A DNA stretch of 64,000 nucleotides from Ignavibacteria bacterium (GCA_016720145.1 JADJXV010000007.1:124001-188000); one strand, 5' to 3'; numbered from the stretch's first letter, positions 1 through 9,032 are shown. Numbers and translations: made by a program. Notes: generated by a model not told the origin, from the letters alone.

Positions 1-22
1 TTAAAACGATGATCTCTTCATT

Positions 23-241
23 TTAGAGTTGAGTTCGTGTTTTTTGGGCAATATATCCACTCACCATTGCTTTGAGGGAGTCATAATATGTCGATAGATT
101 CTTCCGTGTAATTTCGAGATTGTGCACATCGGGAATTGTAACCGGCATTTCTTCTATAAATTTCGATAATTCAGGATAATTATCCTTGATACTCATGGTA
201 ATCTTCAGGATATCTGCATTGAGCTCTTGTTCACTTTTCAT
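23..241 (-). CDS. conserved small protein, unknown function
   Basis: A 72-residue soluble protein without signal peptide or membrane segment. It resembles short conserved hypothetical proteins common in Bacteroidota that begin with a helical MKSEQELN-like N-terminus followed by an acidic stretch; this is recalled similarity, not a search result. It is the last gene of a run of nine minus-strand genes and lies 29 bp after the lipoprotein gene, so it is probably translated from the same transcript. No catalytic motif is visible. The ATG at 241 is the only sensible start. Confidence 0.6.
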   Translation of the reverse strand: MKSEQELNADILKITMSIKDNYPELSKFIEEMPVTIPDVHNLEITRKNLSTYYDSLKAMVSGYIAQKTRTQL

Positions 242-270
242 AAAATACTCCGCATAAACCGGTGAATATA

Positions 271-792
271 TTATTTTTTATTGTTAACGGTGAGGTCATT
301 GAGGTCAATACTGATTTCATTGACTTCGTGATTCATCTTTACTTTAAATTTACCGAGATTTTCTTTCATTTCTAAGCTGTATTCGTCTAATTTTCTTCGT
401 AAGTCATTGTAGTCTTTCTCTTTACTGGAGAGTTCCTCAAGCATTTTAGGGCTGGTACTCGGATTGGATTTTATTACCTTAATTTTACTTTCGTTGATCG
501 CAATTTTCTTTTCGGTGTCTGCCCTGAATTTGCTCCATTCGTCCTGATTGATGATCTTGATTTCCGGTGATTTGACATCCAAACTCGCCACTTCGGGAAT
601 TTTAATTTCCTGAATGATCGGCTGCTGTATTACCACATCGGCACCGCCACTATCCTGATCAATTTTCTTTTCTACTTTAACACGTTCAAACGCATCGTCG
701 GCTTTTTGTTCATGAGATTCACAAGAAATAAAGAGTACCGCTACGAAGCAAGCGGCGAAATACGTGAGACATTTGGCTGAAGTGTTTTTCAT
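271..792 (-). CDS. predicted coiled-coil lipoprotein
   Basis: The upstream TTG at 804 is possible, but the ATG at 792 gives a classic lipoprotein signal: short basic N-terminus (MKNTSAK), hydrophobic core, then a lipobox ending LFISC with the cysteine followed by ESHEQ. The mature part is highly charged, rich in Lys and Glu, and predicted to be helical or coiled-coil from about residue 90 onward, so it may sit on the outer or inner membrane facing the periplasm. It starts 21 bp after the DUF4239 gene. I recognise no enzymatic domain. Function unknown. Confidence 0.65.
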   Translation of the reverse strand: MKNTSAKCLTYFAACFVAVLFISCESHEQKADDAFERVKVEKKIDQDSGGADVVIQQPIIQEIKIPEVASLDVKSPEIKIINQDEWSKFRADTEKKIAINESKIKVIKSNPSTSPKMLEELSSKEKDYNDLRRKLDEYSLEMKENLGKFKVKMNHEVNEISIDLNDLTVNNKK

Positions 793-813
793 GATTTTGG
801 TCAATTAAATTGT

Positions 814-1695
814 TTATTTAGTTATAGTTGTATCGGTTTTATTCTGAAGTCCCTGCTCGAGAATTGTATCTGTTTTGACCTGATTACTCAGCTCAAGGTG
901 TTCGTTTGCCCACTGTTCGTACGTGAATATCTGCATATACGACTTGGGTTTAATACCCATACTTCCCGTAAAAGGATGATCAAGAAGAATAATCGTAAAG
1001 AGAATCATACCGATAAAAGCGCCTAAGAGGGTAGTGAGCGCAATGTGCATACGCTTGTGTTCGATATCGAGCAAGAGAGCGAAAATAATTGTAATCACCG
1101 CACCTAAAATTATCGGCAACCAAATTGGTGGTGGTATCTCCGTTTCCATCGAAGTGACGCGTAGTCCGCGAAACGTAGATAACTCATTCAAATGGCTGAA
1201 CATTTCAGCAACCAACTGCACCTGAAATTGATTCTTGGGATTGAGATGTTCCAACTTATCAAATACTCTGCTGAAGGATTCAAGCGTGAGCCGGCTAAGC
1301 TTCATACGCTCCATATTTGGGAATTCATCATCAATCACATTATACACAAAATCCAAATAGACCTTCATCAGTTGCTTCGACTCAAGCGTGTCGGGGTAGA
1401 ATTTAATATCTCGATACAAGCCCAAAGCCGAACTCCCCTCTTTACTCGCATTGGCACGTGTTTCGTTTAATTGATCCCACACGACAAATACGACAAAACT
1501 GAGCAGTAGCGCATAAAAACTCGCAATAGCTAAAAATAAAAAACCCGTCACTTCATTATGCGAACGGAGAATCTCAACTTTTACAAACTTTCGAAAAAGC
1601 ATCGTCAGCAGCGCCGCAAGCCCCGAAACGAACACGACCATCAATATAAATAGTAAGACAGGATGTATTTGAAGCAAATAGTACGAGATAGCCAT
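814..1695 (-). CDS. DUF4239 (bestrophin-like) membrane protein
   Basis: A 293-residue integral membrane protein. Two hydrophobic segments occur near residues 13-35 and 50-72, then a soluble helical domain of about 110 residues, then two more segments near residues 190-208 and 218-238. This two-plus-two layout, and the motif with Trp-Asp-Gln-Leu just after the second segment followed by an Ala/Glu-rich start of the soluble region, is typical of the DUF4239 family, sometimes called bestrophin-like. The role in bacteria is not established; an anion or water-soluble-ion channel has been suggested for related proteins. It lies in stress cluster A between the metal-binding protein and a lipoprotein. 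Confidence 0.75.
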   Translation of the reverse strand: MAISYYLLQIHPVLLFILMVVFVSGLAALLTMLFRKFVKVEILRSHNEVTGFLFLAIASFYALLLSFVVFVVWDQLNETRANASKEGSSALGLYRDIKFYPDTLESKQLMKVYLDFVYNVIDDEFPNMERMKLSRLTLESFSRVFDKLEHLNPKNQFQVQLVAEMFSHLNELSTFRGLRVTSMETEIPPPIWLPIILGAVITIIFALLLDIEHKRMHIALTTLLGAFIGMILFTIILLDHPFTGSMGIKPKSYMQIFTYEQWANEHLELSNQVKTDTILEQGLQNKTDTTITK

Positions 1696-2043
1696 AATTG
1701 AAGTACCAATGTTAAGTTAATATTTGATAACCGTATAATTTATTAGTTAGTTAATTAATGAGATGTCGCACTATAGATTACTCCAATGCCGAACGAGAAT
1801 TTCTATGTAATCGAGCTATTTGTGGAGCACAGAGAGAGCAGGTATCACTCCCATCCCGGCACAGTGCGTTACATTGTAATTGTAAGGTATATAATTCAAA
1901 TGAATATAAGATGTTCTGTATTATTCGCATTCTTTTGAACTGGCAAATCACTCATCGATTATACTTTGTTTATCTTCCATCTCGATTGATTACTACATCG
2001 TATAAACGTAAGGAGTACTACCGAACACCGTAAGCAAAGTCTC
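1696..2043. other. intergenic gap inside cluster A, no gene seen
   Basis: About 350 bp, AT-rich near 1696-1760, between the DUF4239 gene and the metal-binding protein. An open frame exists on the plus strand but it opposes the operon and has no family-like features. No terminator hairpin with a T-tract is evident. It may contain a secondary promoter for the last three genes, but I could not identify a convincing TAnnTTTG box on the minus strand. Confidence 0.4.
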
Positions 2044-2388
2044 TCAGTCTTTTTTGACCAGATCCATCCCACATTTCGGACACTTTCCCGGCTTGTGCGA
2101 TTTCACACGATGGTGCATAGGACATACATAGCTATCCATCGCTTCGTGTTTTTCGGTTTTGATCTCCGTCGTTCGTACTGTCTTCTTGTCTAATATTGCC
2201 CCACACATTGGACATTTCCCCTTTTGATTGAGCTTTACTACATGATGTTTTGAACATGTATAATACACAGAATCAGTACGCTTGTCTGTTTTGATGGTCG
2301 TTGAAGACTTTTCTGATTTGCCTTGTGCTACAACTATTGTACTGCTCACAAGTAATGCAAATATTAAGGAGAATAGGAACGTTTTCAT
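2044..2388 (-). CDS. periplasmic heavy-metal-binding protein, two HMBD repeats
   Basis: A 114-residue protein with a signal peptide (residues about 1-21, ending in VVAQG). It then carries two copies of the heavy-metal-binding domain seen at the N-termini of copper-transport ATPases and in CusB-like proteins: YTCSKHHVV...GKCPMCGAIL and YVCPMHHRV...GKCPKCGMDL. Each repeat has a Cys-x2-His(His) half and a Cys-x2-Cys half, consistent with binding of Cu, Zn or a similar ion. It lies 82 bp downstream of ferritin, so metal handling in the envelope is a reasonable role. The family is well recognised; the specific metal is inference. Confidence 0.82.
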   Translation of the reverse strand: MKTFLFSLIFALLVSSTIVVAQGKSEKSSTTIKTDKRTDSVYYTCSKHHVVKLNQKGKCPMCGAILDKKTVRTTEIKTEKHEAMDSYVCPMHHRVKSHKPGKCPKCGMDLVKKD

Positions 2389-2470
2389 AATAGATGGTAG
2401 TAATTCTTCAGTATCGCTGTTGCCCGATTGTAGAAAAATAACATTCTACAGTATTTAATTTGCGTTAATT

Positions 2471-3022
2471 CTATGCTATTGATTCACTTGCGTCATTTGA
2501 TTCATGCATGTCACCGGCAGATTTTTCCAAATCTTTATCTAATGTATAGAGAGCATTATTATTCACTTTTTCTCCACCGGCAATTTTCATTTTATCGAGT
2601 AAATTCATGGCAAGTGTTTCTTCTTCAACTTGTTCTTTGACAAACCATTGCATGAAATTCCATGTAGTCCAATCTTCCTCTTCCATGCTCATTTTCACGA
2701 GTTTATAGATTTCTTTGGTGATATCGACTTTGTGTTCGAGTATTTTTTCAAAACAGTGATTCACACTCTCCGGATTGTCATGCGGAGCAGGAATAGCCGA
2801 GATATGCACTTTTGCACCGCGTTTGAGAATATATTCGATGATTTTCATCTTATGACCTTGCTCTTCCTCGGCATGATGAAAGAGAAATTGAGCAATCCCG
2901 GCATAACCCTGATGATGCGCCCAAGCAGCATACGATAAATATAGTTGCGAAGCGTATGCTTCTCGGGTCATTTGAGCGTTGAGCGCTGTAGTGATGGGCT
3001 TGGATAGTCGGTTCGTATTCAT
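2471..3022 (-). CDS. ftnA: ferritin, non-heme iron storage
   Basis: A 183-residue cytosolic ferritin of the bacterial FtnA type: a four-helix bundle that oxidises Fe(II) at a ferroxidase centre and stores Fe(III) in a 24-mer shell. Visible centre residues are Glu21 in helix A, Glu54 and His57 in the AEEEQGH motif of helix B, and the EQVEEE stretch of helix D. The position where relatives carry a helix-C glutamate (family pattern His-Glu-Val-Asp) is Lys98 here, so one metal site may be altered. The extended acidic C-terminal tail (about residues 150-183) is like ferritins of flavobacteria. It sits in stress cluster A with a metal-binding protein. Confidence 0.9.
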   Translation of the reverse strand: MNTNRLSKPITTALNAQMTREAYASQLYLSYAAWAHHQGYAGIAQFLFHHAEEEQGHKMKIIEYILKRGAKVHISAIPAPHDNPESVNHCFEKILEHKVDITKEIYKLVKMSMEEEDWTTWNFMQWFVKEQVEEETLAMNLLDKMKIAGGEKVNNNALYTLDKDLEKSAGDMHESNDASESIA

Positions 3023-3151
3023 GGTAGTAATTTTTTATAATGTAGTGTAATATAACGGAGTATGCGATCCTATTTCTGATACTGACTCTACTAATGTTGA
3101 ATTATCAGGACTTGCGAATTTGATGAGCTCAGCATTGAACTTTTCGGTTTC

Positions 3152-3988
3152 TTAGAGGAATAGGGCATGCCCGCTATGCTCGAAGGTAATTACTTCTGAA
3201 TTATGTATCCCACGGTGAAGCTGTTCGGCCATTTCATACGAACATATCTTATCTTTCTTACCATGCATAATGAGCGTGGGAATTGAAATTTTAGACATGT
3301 CATACCGGAGGTCTGTATTCCGAAGTGCGCGCAAAGTCTGCCCCATCGAATGTGCCGATGCGCTGAGTCCAATACCGTAGAGCCAATTGTTGATACCGGT
3401 GCTGAGCGACGTCTCGGTGGCAGCGAATATCTTCCCGACGTCAGTCAGTAATTGAGGACGATTGCTATAGTTAAGTTCAATTAATTTATCGACTTCTGAT
3501 GGCGGTAGGTTGTAGGGATAGTCTTTGCGTCGTGTCCAGCTCGGAGCTGCTGCCGCAAAAAGGGCGAGTTTGGCAATTCTATTGCCTGTATTCGATGCAG
3601 CGTAGCGGATAGCAATAGCTCCACCCATTGAAAAGCCGCTTAACACAGCATCTTTGATGTCGAGTTTGTCTAGAATTACTTGTATATCATGGACATGCAC
3701 ATCATACTCATAGCTTCCGTAGGGCTTATCTGATTTGCCAAATCCTCTTAGTGTAATACCGATCACCCGAAATCCACTTTCTATAATATCGGTGTATTGA
3801 TATTCATACATCTCATCACTGAGCGGCCAGCCGTGAAGGAGTATGATTGTTCTCCCGGAACCGGCATCCGTTACATGGAGGCGGACATTAGGTTCGACTT
3901 CGATATATTCTTCCCGTACGCCCTCTATCAATGCGGGATTATGAACTGTCTCGCTGTGTATGCCCTTGGTATATTCTGATGTTTTCAT
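3152..3988 (-). CDS. alpha/beta hydrolase
   Basis: An alpha/beta-hydrolase-fold enzyme of about 278 residues. It shows the oxyanion-hole motif HGWPLSDEMYE, the nucleophile elbow GFSMGG (catalytic Ser in the middle), the acid region near LIMHGKKDKI and the catalytic His in EHSGHALFL at the C-terminus. The sequence is of the haloperoxidase/esterase-like subgroup (arylesterase or non-heme peroxidase-like); substrate unknown. I chose the ATG at 3988 because it lies 4 bp after the reductase stop, whereas the TTG at 4027 would overlap that gene by 35 bp. The protein ends close to the catalytic His, which is short compared with relatives that continue some 20 residues. It is coupled to the flavin reductase upstream. 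Confidence 0.82.
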   Translation of the reverse strand: MKTSEYTKGIHSETVHNPALIEGVREEYIEVEPNVRLHVTDAGSGRTIILLHGWPLSDEMYEYQYTDIIESGFRVIGITLRGFGKSDKPYGSYEYDVHVHDIQVILDKLDIKDAVLSGFSMGGAIAIRYAASNTGNRIAKLALFAAAAPSWTRRKDYPYNLPPSEVDKLIELNYSNRPQLLTDVGKIFAATETSLSTGINNWLYGIGLSASAHSMGQTLRALRNTDLRYDMSKISIPTLIMHGKKDKICSYEMAEQLHRGIHNSEVITFEHSGHALFL

Positions 3989-3992
3989 AATA

Positions 3993-4661
3993 TTAAAATT
4001 TTTCTTTAACAATGTATTTTTCATCAACTTGCAGATGAAGTAAGTATTTTTCTATAGCATCTATCATTGGTGGTGGACCGCAGAGGTAGAAGTATTGGTG
4101 TGGTTGATTGCAGAAATGCTTCAGGCATGCTTCAGTAATTTGACCGTGTTCATATCCTTTGACAGCTTCGTCAGAGAGTACGTTGATACAATTATTATGG
4201 AGTATTTTTTTTAATTCTTCTTCGAGAATTATATCGTCTTGGGTTTTATTGGCAAAGAGTAATTTATTATTACCAATTGCATGATTAGACTCGAGTTGTC
4301 TCAATATCGCAATGAACGGCGTTACTCCAGCACCGCCGGCAATAAATACTCCTTCACCCTCGTATTTAATTGCCCCAAATACATCATGGACGATGAGCTC
4401 ATCACCCACTGTCAGATCTCGAAGTTCATTGGTGACACCTTCATGCTCGATGTAGGTTTTAATTATAAATTCTAAGTAATCTTCACCGGGTAAACACGTA
4501 AACGTGAAAGGGCGTTCCTCACCTATCCACCCTATTTTATGAATAGATACCATCGTTGCCTGACCGGGTGCAAACGAATAGTTCGCGGGCTTTTCGGTGA
4601 CTATTTTCAAGACATCATGCGTGAGTGCGCGGATCGAGCTTATGGTAACTATATGTTGCAT
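3993..4661 (-). CDS. FAD/NAD(P)-binding oxidoreductase (ferredoxin reductase family)
   Basis: A one-component flavin reductase-like protein of 222 residues. The FAD domain has the RPFTFT motif (RxY[ST]-like) and the NAD(P) domain has GGAGVTPF, the YLCGPPPM motif and the near-terminal KEKF. This matches the ferredoxin-NADP reductase superfamily, including flavodoxin reductases and CDP-6-deoxy reductase-like proteins. No iron-sulfur or globin domain is attached, so its electron partner is unknown. The ATG at 4661 is preferred over the TTG at 4691 because the N-terminus then begins directly with the family's first strand. It is followed 4 bp later by an alpha/beta hydrolase. Confidence 0.82.
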   Translation of the reverse strand: MQHIVTISSIRALTHDVLKIVTEKPANYSFAPGQATMVSIHKIGWIGEERPFTFTCLPGEDYLEFIIKTYIEHEGVTNELRDLTVGDELIVHDVFGAIKYEGEGVFIAGGAGVTPFIAILRQLESNHAIGNNKLLFANKTQDDIILEEELKKILHNNCINVLSDEAVKGYEHGQITEACLKHFCNQPHQYFYLCGPPPMIDAIEKYLLHLQVDEKYIVKEKF

Positions 4662-4789
4662 CTGATTATTCAAAAAAATTGAGGGTATCAAGAGTAAATA
4701 ATGTTCCGATAATTAGATGGGATTCCGTTGGTATTATGTCCAAAGCGAAGCAATACGATGAGCTACTATCATGTTTTATAATGACGTAT

Positions 4790-4881
4790 GACTTATTTAC
4801 GACTTACTGCCTGATACTTGTACTTACTTCTTAACGACTTACAATCTTTCGACTTACTACTTACTACTTACTACTTATTCC
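4790..4881. repeat. low-complexity TAAGT(A/C)G-type repeat after a stop codon
   Basis: Read on the minus strand, the sequence just after the TAA of the SnoaL-like lipoprotein is a run of TAAGTAG and TAAGTCG units with some interruptions. It contains stop codons in more than one frame. A longer array of the same word follows the stop codon of another gene at 51107-51246. Confidence 0.7.
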
Positions 4882-5475
4882 TTACTTCCCCAGTCCGATT
4901 TGATTCATATATGCTTGATTGTCCCAGAAGAGATGTTCCTCTATGATCACACCATTTTTCCACATTGCTACTGTACACATTGGGATGGAGAATAATTTTC
5001 CGGTCGATTGGATCATTGTGCCTTTGCCGGTCGGCATTGGAGAGGAGAAGGTACCGCTCATGATACCTGTGACGCAGGTCATATTGCCCGAGCCGAATCT
5101 TACAGGGTGTAGCTGAATATTCGTATTGGGCGCATAGACAAACATTTGCTTCAAGTCTGCTATATGTCTGTCAATTCCAACTGTTGAATGTCCGTCCGGC
5201 CAATTTACTTTCACATCTTTCGAATGACTTTCGTGCAGACGAGCCCAATCTTGATTGCTAAAGACAGTAAAGTCTAATGTATCGAAGGTTGCGAGATTCT
5301 TGGCAATCTGTTGGTTGCCGGAAGTGAGATTGGTGATTTGATTGCGCAGGGAGTCAACTGATGCTTGTGAGTAGGTTTGTACGTCTTTATCATCCGAACA
5401 GCTTACAAGTGACATGACGCAACACGTAAGAATCACAAGAGATAATAAATTTTTCAGGCGGTCTGTGTTTTTCAT
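4882..5475 (-). CDS. SnoaL/NTF2-like ester-cyclase-family lipoprotein
   Basis: A 197-residue protein with a lipoprotein signal ending MSLVSC at about residue 26, a short coiled-coil linker, and then an NTF2-like fold of the ester cyclase (SnoaL) group. The visible family pattern is the helical segment with the DWARLHESHSKDV region, the Trp-Pro-Asp-Gly-His stretch, GIDRHIADLKQMF, and the terminal EEHLFWDNQAYMNQIGL. Most SnoaL-like proteins bind small ligands; some are cyclases, and the lipidated form here is likely periplasmic and of unknown substrate. It is the second gene of cluster A, 120 bp after the OmpA gene. Confidence 0.75.
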   Translation of the reverse strand: MKNTDRLKNLLSLVILTCCVMSLVSCSDDKDVQTYSQASVDSLRNQITNLTSGNQQIAKNLATFDTLDFTVFSNQDWARLHESHSKDVKVNWPDGHSTVGIDRHIADLKQMFVYAPNTNIQLHPVRFGSGNMTCVTGIMSGTFSSPMPTGKGTMIQSTGKLFSIPMCTVAMWKNGVIIEEHLFWDNQAYMNQIGLGK

Positions 5476-5595
5476 AATTACAATTGAAGATTAATTTCAC
5501 ATTGGGAATTGTTATTCAATTCCTTGTTATTTGCACAATTCCTCTCCCGACGAGTAATCGCAAGGAGAGGATGTGTGTTTTTGTGGTATCGTCGT

Positions 5596-7569
5596 TTATT
5601 GAATCACTTCTACAAATACATTACGGTTGTACATTCTACCTTCAGGATATCGATTGGTAAAGCTGTATTGGTTTTGAGATTGACCTATTGCGATCGAACG
5701 CACATCGACTACTTTACCTTCTTTGGCAAGCTGATCATCTATAATACTTTTAGCTTGATTGGATCTTTCCTGAGAGAGAGCTTGATTACCGGCAGGATTA
5801 CCAATGACATCGGTATGTCCATGGACGATGACCCGATTACCTGCGACCAATCCGGGAGTTATTTCAGATCGGATTTTGTTTTCATATTTTGCAATCGCAT
5901 CAGACTTATCATAGTCAAAGAGCATCAAATACCGTGAAGCATTCTTTAATTCTTTGGATTTATTGAGCTTAAAGGCAATGTTTTCTTCCGACATTTTGCC
6001 GCTTTTCTCAGTAATCATGATTTTTGCATTGTACGAACCTGACTCAAGGAATCTCATAAGTTCAGCCGGGTTGATACGTTCAGAATTATATCCGAAAGGT
6101 CCGAAATAGAGTGATCTGCCTTCGCCGGTGATCGTCATATCCCAGCTATCAAATTTCACGTCTTTGCCAATTGTAAAAATCATATCATTATCGATAGAAG
6201 ATTCATCGCGGATAGTATAGGTAAGTGATTTGAGCATATCAGGATTACTGAATTCAAACACGACTCTGCGATTTTCATCATCGATTAAGCCTGCAAATGC
6301 GGGATCTGAATAGGCAGTGCCGGATGGTTTTTTGGGTGAAGCAGTCACGATTGAGATGCGATCTGCATCAATTCCGAATGTAGTCACAAGATAATTTTTC
6401 ACTTTCAATGCGTATGATTCGCCGCTTTTTTCATCGGGATCACTTCCACGCAAGGTGAGTTTCTCGCTTGGATTTTCGCGCATTCTATCGGCATAGATAT
6501 TCATCACATTATAGTAGGATTTCATGAGTTGATTGACATTCGTTTCTTTGACTGTCAAGTCACCTTTCATGAAATTTTCGAGGTCGGATTCTTTGAAATT
6601 TTGCGCATCGGCTCTTGAAAGCATGGTATAGCGTGCAGGAATTTCGGTACTACCTTTTTCAAAGAACACATACGGGTGAATAGGAAAATATCCCTTGATA
6701 TTCTTGGTGAGAATTGTGTTTTCCGGAGGTAAGATAATCTCGACTCTTTTGGATGGCTCAGGAGTAGCGGTCGCATCGGCTACCGTAGCAACTGATGAAT
6801 AATCAAACGATAAGCGAACGCCTAAGCGGTAGCTGAAGGTGGACCATACATCCGATACAGACCCCTGCTCGGGCTCATTGACGGATTGTTTTTGATTGAC
6901 AAGCCACGCACAGTCAAAAAACGGTGAAAGGAGCATAGTTGTGCGGTCGTTGATAGTTGCCGCTTTAATATCATACGCAATACCTGCCTGCCATCCGTAC
7001 GTAAGTCCATTAAAATCTTTGACATCTGCTTCTGGTTCGGTGAAAGCTGATGGATCCTGAGTAGTATTATTATAGTCGCTGTTGTAGATATACGATGCGC
7101 CTAAATTTACGCCTATAATCGGACCAATAGCGAAATTCAAATTAGGAATGGCGTGTTGATCAATACGAAGTAGTGGCTCAATTGTCAAATAAGACACCTT
7201 CGTATCAAATGACGGAAGCGGGAATCTCGTATCATCGATCACGAGAGTATTTTTGGGGTCATACGATGCGCGCAATTGCACTCCCCACCAGCTTGTGGAT
7301 AAGTACTCACCAAAAAGTCCGATGTAGAGACCACCACCGGTACCATCGACATAATCGATATTGTTTTCCGGTGAATGGAAATTAGCATCTGTGCCGTGTA
7401 ATTGTTGCCATCCAAGTCCAGCTGCATTTAATTGACCGGCAAGGTTCATCCCATATCTCCAAGATGAATTACGGAATTTGTTTTCCTGCGCTTGCATTGT
7501 GCCAAAGGTCAAGACGAGTAACGTCCCGAGCATGAATCCTAACGCAAATTTGATAGTAGAGTTTTTCAT
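5596..7569 (-). CDS. outer-membrane protein with N-terminal barrel and two OmpA-like domains
   Basis: A 657-residue envelope protein. Residues 1-27 form a signal peptide (LTFGTMQAQ). Residues about 35-265 are beta-barrel-like, with alternating aromatic strands. A first OmpA-like region (about 295-445) starts with HPYVFFEKGSTEIP and ends with DDENRRVVFEFS. After a beta-rich linker, a canonical OmpA domain (about 545-657) contains LMLFDYDKSD, HGHTDVIGNPAGNQALSQERS and NRNVFVEV, which bind peptidoglycan in the family. The gene is the first of cluster A, about 240 bp downstream of a promoter at 7808-7846. A paralogue with the same double-OmpA plan is at 49085-51109. Confidence 0.85.
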   Translation of the reverse strand: MKNSTIKFALGFMLGTLLVLTFGTMQAQENKFRNSSWRYGMNLAGQLNAAGLGWQQLHGTDANFHSPENNIDYVDGTGGGLYIGLFGEYLSTSWWGVQLRASYDPKNTLVIDDTRFPLPSFDTKVSYLTIEPLLRIDQHAIPNLNFAIGPIIGVNLGASYIYNSDYNNTTQDPSAFTEPEADVKDFNGLTYGWQAGIAYDIKAATINDRTTMLLSPFFDCAWLVNQKQSVNEPEQGSVSDVWSTFSYRLGVRLSFDYSSVATVADATATPEPSKRVEIILPPENTILTKNIKGYFPIHPYVFFEKGSTEIPARYTMLSRADAQNFKESDLENFMKGDLTVKETNVNQLMKSYYNVMNIYADRMRENPSEKLTLRGSDPDEKSGESYALKVKNYLVTTFGIDADRISIVTASPKKPSGTAYSDPAFAGLIDDENRRVVFEFSNPDMLKSLTYTIRDESSIDNDMIFTIGKDVKFDSWDMTITGEGRSLYFGPFGYNSERINPAELMRFLESGSYNAKIMITEKSGKMSEENIAFKLNKSKELKNASRYLMLFDYDKSDAIAKYENKIRSEITPGLVAGNRVIVHGHTDVIGNPAGNQALSQERSNQAKSIIDDQLAKEGKVVDVRSIAIGQSQNQYSFTNRYPEGRMYNRNVFVEVIQ

Positions 7570-7807
7570 AGTAATCTTTATATTCTAGAGAGTTCGTAAA
7601 CTGCTTTCTTGTTGAAAGTTCAGTAATTTTGGCGGGTGAGAAGCGAGCAAATTGCATCACTTCTGTCGATGTATTAATGGAGGTTGCAAGCAGTGGTATA
7701 TTGAACGCATTGAATGCATTTTCTCAAATGACAGAGCATTCAAGTGTAGTAGTTTTCTTCTCGTTTCACGTGGTATCTTTCTGATTGTGTGTACTTCAAT
7801 TACGGTG

Positions 7808-7846
7808 CAAAATTACGGAGAAGGGTGAGCGGGTATGTTACATAAC
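7808..7846 (-). promoter_or_regulatory. promoter of cluster A with palindromic operator
   Basis: On the minus strand the Bacteroidota-type -7 box TAATTTTG (7808-7815) is preceded, after exactly 21 bp, by GTTATGTAAC (7837-7846), an inverted repeat GTTA-N2-TAAC. A standard -33 TTTG is not obvious, so the palindrome probably binds an activator or is read by an alternative sigma factor. Cluster B has the same arrangement at 11270-11308. The leader to the OmpA ATG would be about 230 nt. Confidence 0.6.
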
Positions 7847-7959
7847 AGCAAGTATTGCTTACATGATTCACACATTAGAGAGGATCGTTTTTTCACAGGA
7901 AGATGAAGATTTGATCTGTGAATATTTCGCTCATTTACGATTCGATTCTAACAAAAACT

Positions 7960-8007
7960 CAACCCCAAAAAACAAAAACCACTGCCAAAAATAAATTGCG
8001 CAGTGGT
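7960..8007 (-). terminator. Rho-independent terminator of cluster B
   Basis: On the minus strand an 8-bp stem ACCACTGC/GCAGTGGT (7978-8007, 14-nt loop) is followed by a T-rich run TTTTGTTTTTT. It lies about 100 bp after the stop of the beta-barrel gene at 8110, at the end of cluster B. Confidence 0.7.
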
Positions 8008-8109
8008 ATTTGTGAGGATGATCAGGTTTTACCAGTAATTACCAAAACCACCAATAAAAAATCCTCGTCTCAATTTTCTTTTCTCACTTTTCATCAAGCG
8101 TAGTGTTCG

Positions 8110-8697
8110 TCAAAGTATGGCGTATCCTATATATATCTGGAATCCTTGATTACTCCATTTGTCTTGATCGGAAATATCATTAATATTATTAAGACCAATC
8201 ACATAGCGCAGTCCACCTTTGAATGGCCCGAGATTGACCTGCCCACCCAATAAAAACGACAAATCACCACCCGTGAATGCATTGCTACCATTCTTGAGAG
8301 TGGTTTCATTGGGATTAATCAATATCCCAAATTGAGGTCCCGCATGAATCGATATTAATTCCGACGGCGAATACGTGAAGATCACCGGAATACTCAAGTA
8401 ATCAAGTGAAATGTCGGTAACATTGTTAAAACTATAGAGTGTGTCTAAACTGGTCGCTGCTTTTGTGTTCACACTACTCCAGAGCAATTCCGGCTGTAAA
8501 CCCCATTTTTCACCGAGACCAATCATCGCAAAAGCTCCAAGGTGATACCCAAATCTAAACTCCTCGTCGAACGCTTTACCACCCACTTTAAAGACATTTG
8601 CTCCGAATTTTGCGCCTAATTGAAAGTCCTGCGCCACCATACCTGCTGTACTTATACCGAAGATTACAGCGACGATTAGAAAGAATTTCTTTTTCAT
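8110..8697 (-). CDS. outer-membrane beta-barrel protein (PorT-like family)
   Basis: A 195-residue protein with a signal peptide (MKKKFFLIVAVIFGISTAGMVAQ) and a barrel of about eight short amphipathic strands. The start of the barrel, FQLGAKFGANVFKVGG, and the central GLQPELLWSS...DYLSIPVIFTYSP pattern are characteristic of the PorT/outer-membrane beta-barrel family of Bacteroidota. In this family 'PorT' is a fold label; it does not prove a role in T9SS. It is the last gene of cluster B, 113 bp after the small membrane peptide gene, and followed by a terminator. Confidence 0.8.
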   Translation of the reverse strand: MKKKFFLIVAVIFGISTAGMVAQDFQLGAKFGANVFKVGGKAFDEEFRFGYHLGAFAMIGLGEKWGLQPELLWSSVNTKAATSLDTLYSFNNVTDISLDYLSIPVIFTYSPSELISIHAGPQFGILINPNETTLKNGSNAFTGGDLSFLLGGQVNLGPFKGGLRYVIGLNNINDISDQDKWSNQGFQIYIGYAIL

Positions 8698-8809
8698 TTT
8701 GAATAATTTTATGATGAATAATGATGTACTATAATTATGTTATTTATTTATTAGTTAATTAAATAATAGTACGATTGTGTGAGAGTACTTCAATTACCGC
8801 TTTCCAAAA

Positions 8810-8965
8810 TCACAATACTCTTCTGCCCTGAATTATCCGCAATAGCACGACAACTGCTGCAATAACGAGCAGTATATGAATGAGTCCTCCTGCGTTAAAT
8901 GCCGTGAGCCCAAGTATCCATGCTATGACTAATACGACTGCGACTACATATAATAAGCTTCCCAT
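8810..8965 (-). CDS. lmo0937-family small membrane protein
   Basis: A 51-residue peptide not long enough for most gene callers, reading from ATG at 8965 to TGA at 8810. It has two hydrophobic helices separated by a Gly-Gly-Leu-Ile-His turn and ends with a basic RIIQGRR tail. This is the hallmark pattern of the lmo0937 family (first helix, AGG-LIH turn, second helix, LLRIIQGR). Family members are widespread, often beside stress proteins; their function is unknown. It is in cluster B, and the following gene in the same direction is the barrel protein. Confidence 0.85.
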   Translation of the reverse strand: MGSLLYVVAVVLVIAWILGLTAFNAGGLIHILLVIAAVVVLLRIIQGRRVL

Positions 8966-9032
8966 GATATTTTTCTTTCTTGTAAATATTTATAAAATTT
9001 ATGTGTTCTACTAAAACAGATTAAAAAAAGTA

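Noticed and set aside
1868..1880. GTTACATTGT as a third copy of the cluster operator
   Set aside because: Inverted half is not complete and there is no TAnnTTTG box 21 bp away.
1758..2033. Plus-strand open frame in the cluster A gap
   Set aside because: Opposes the operon, has no hydrophobic or motif pattern and is AT-biased spacer.
7808..7846. Sigma-54 promoter reading of the TTTTGCA box
   Set aside because: The GG of the -24 element is missing at the needed distance in both clusters.
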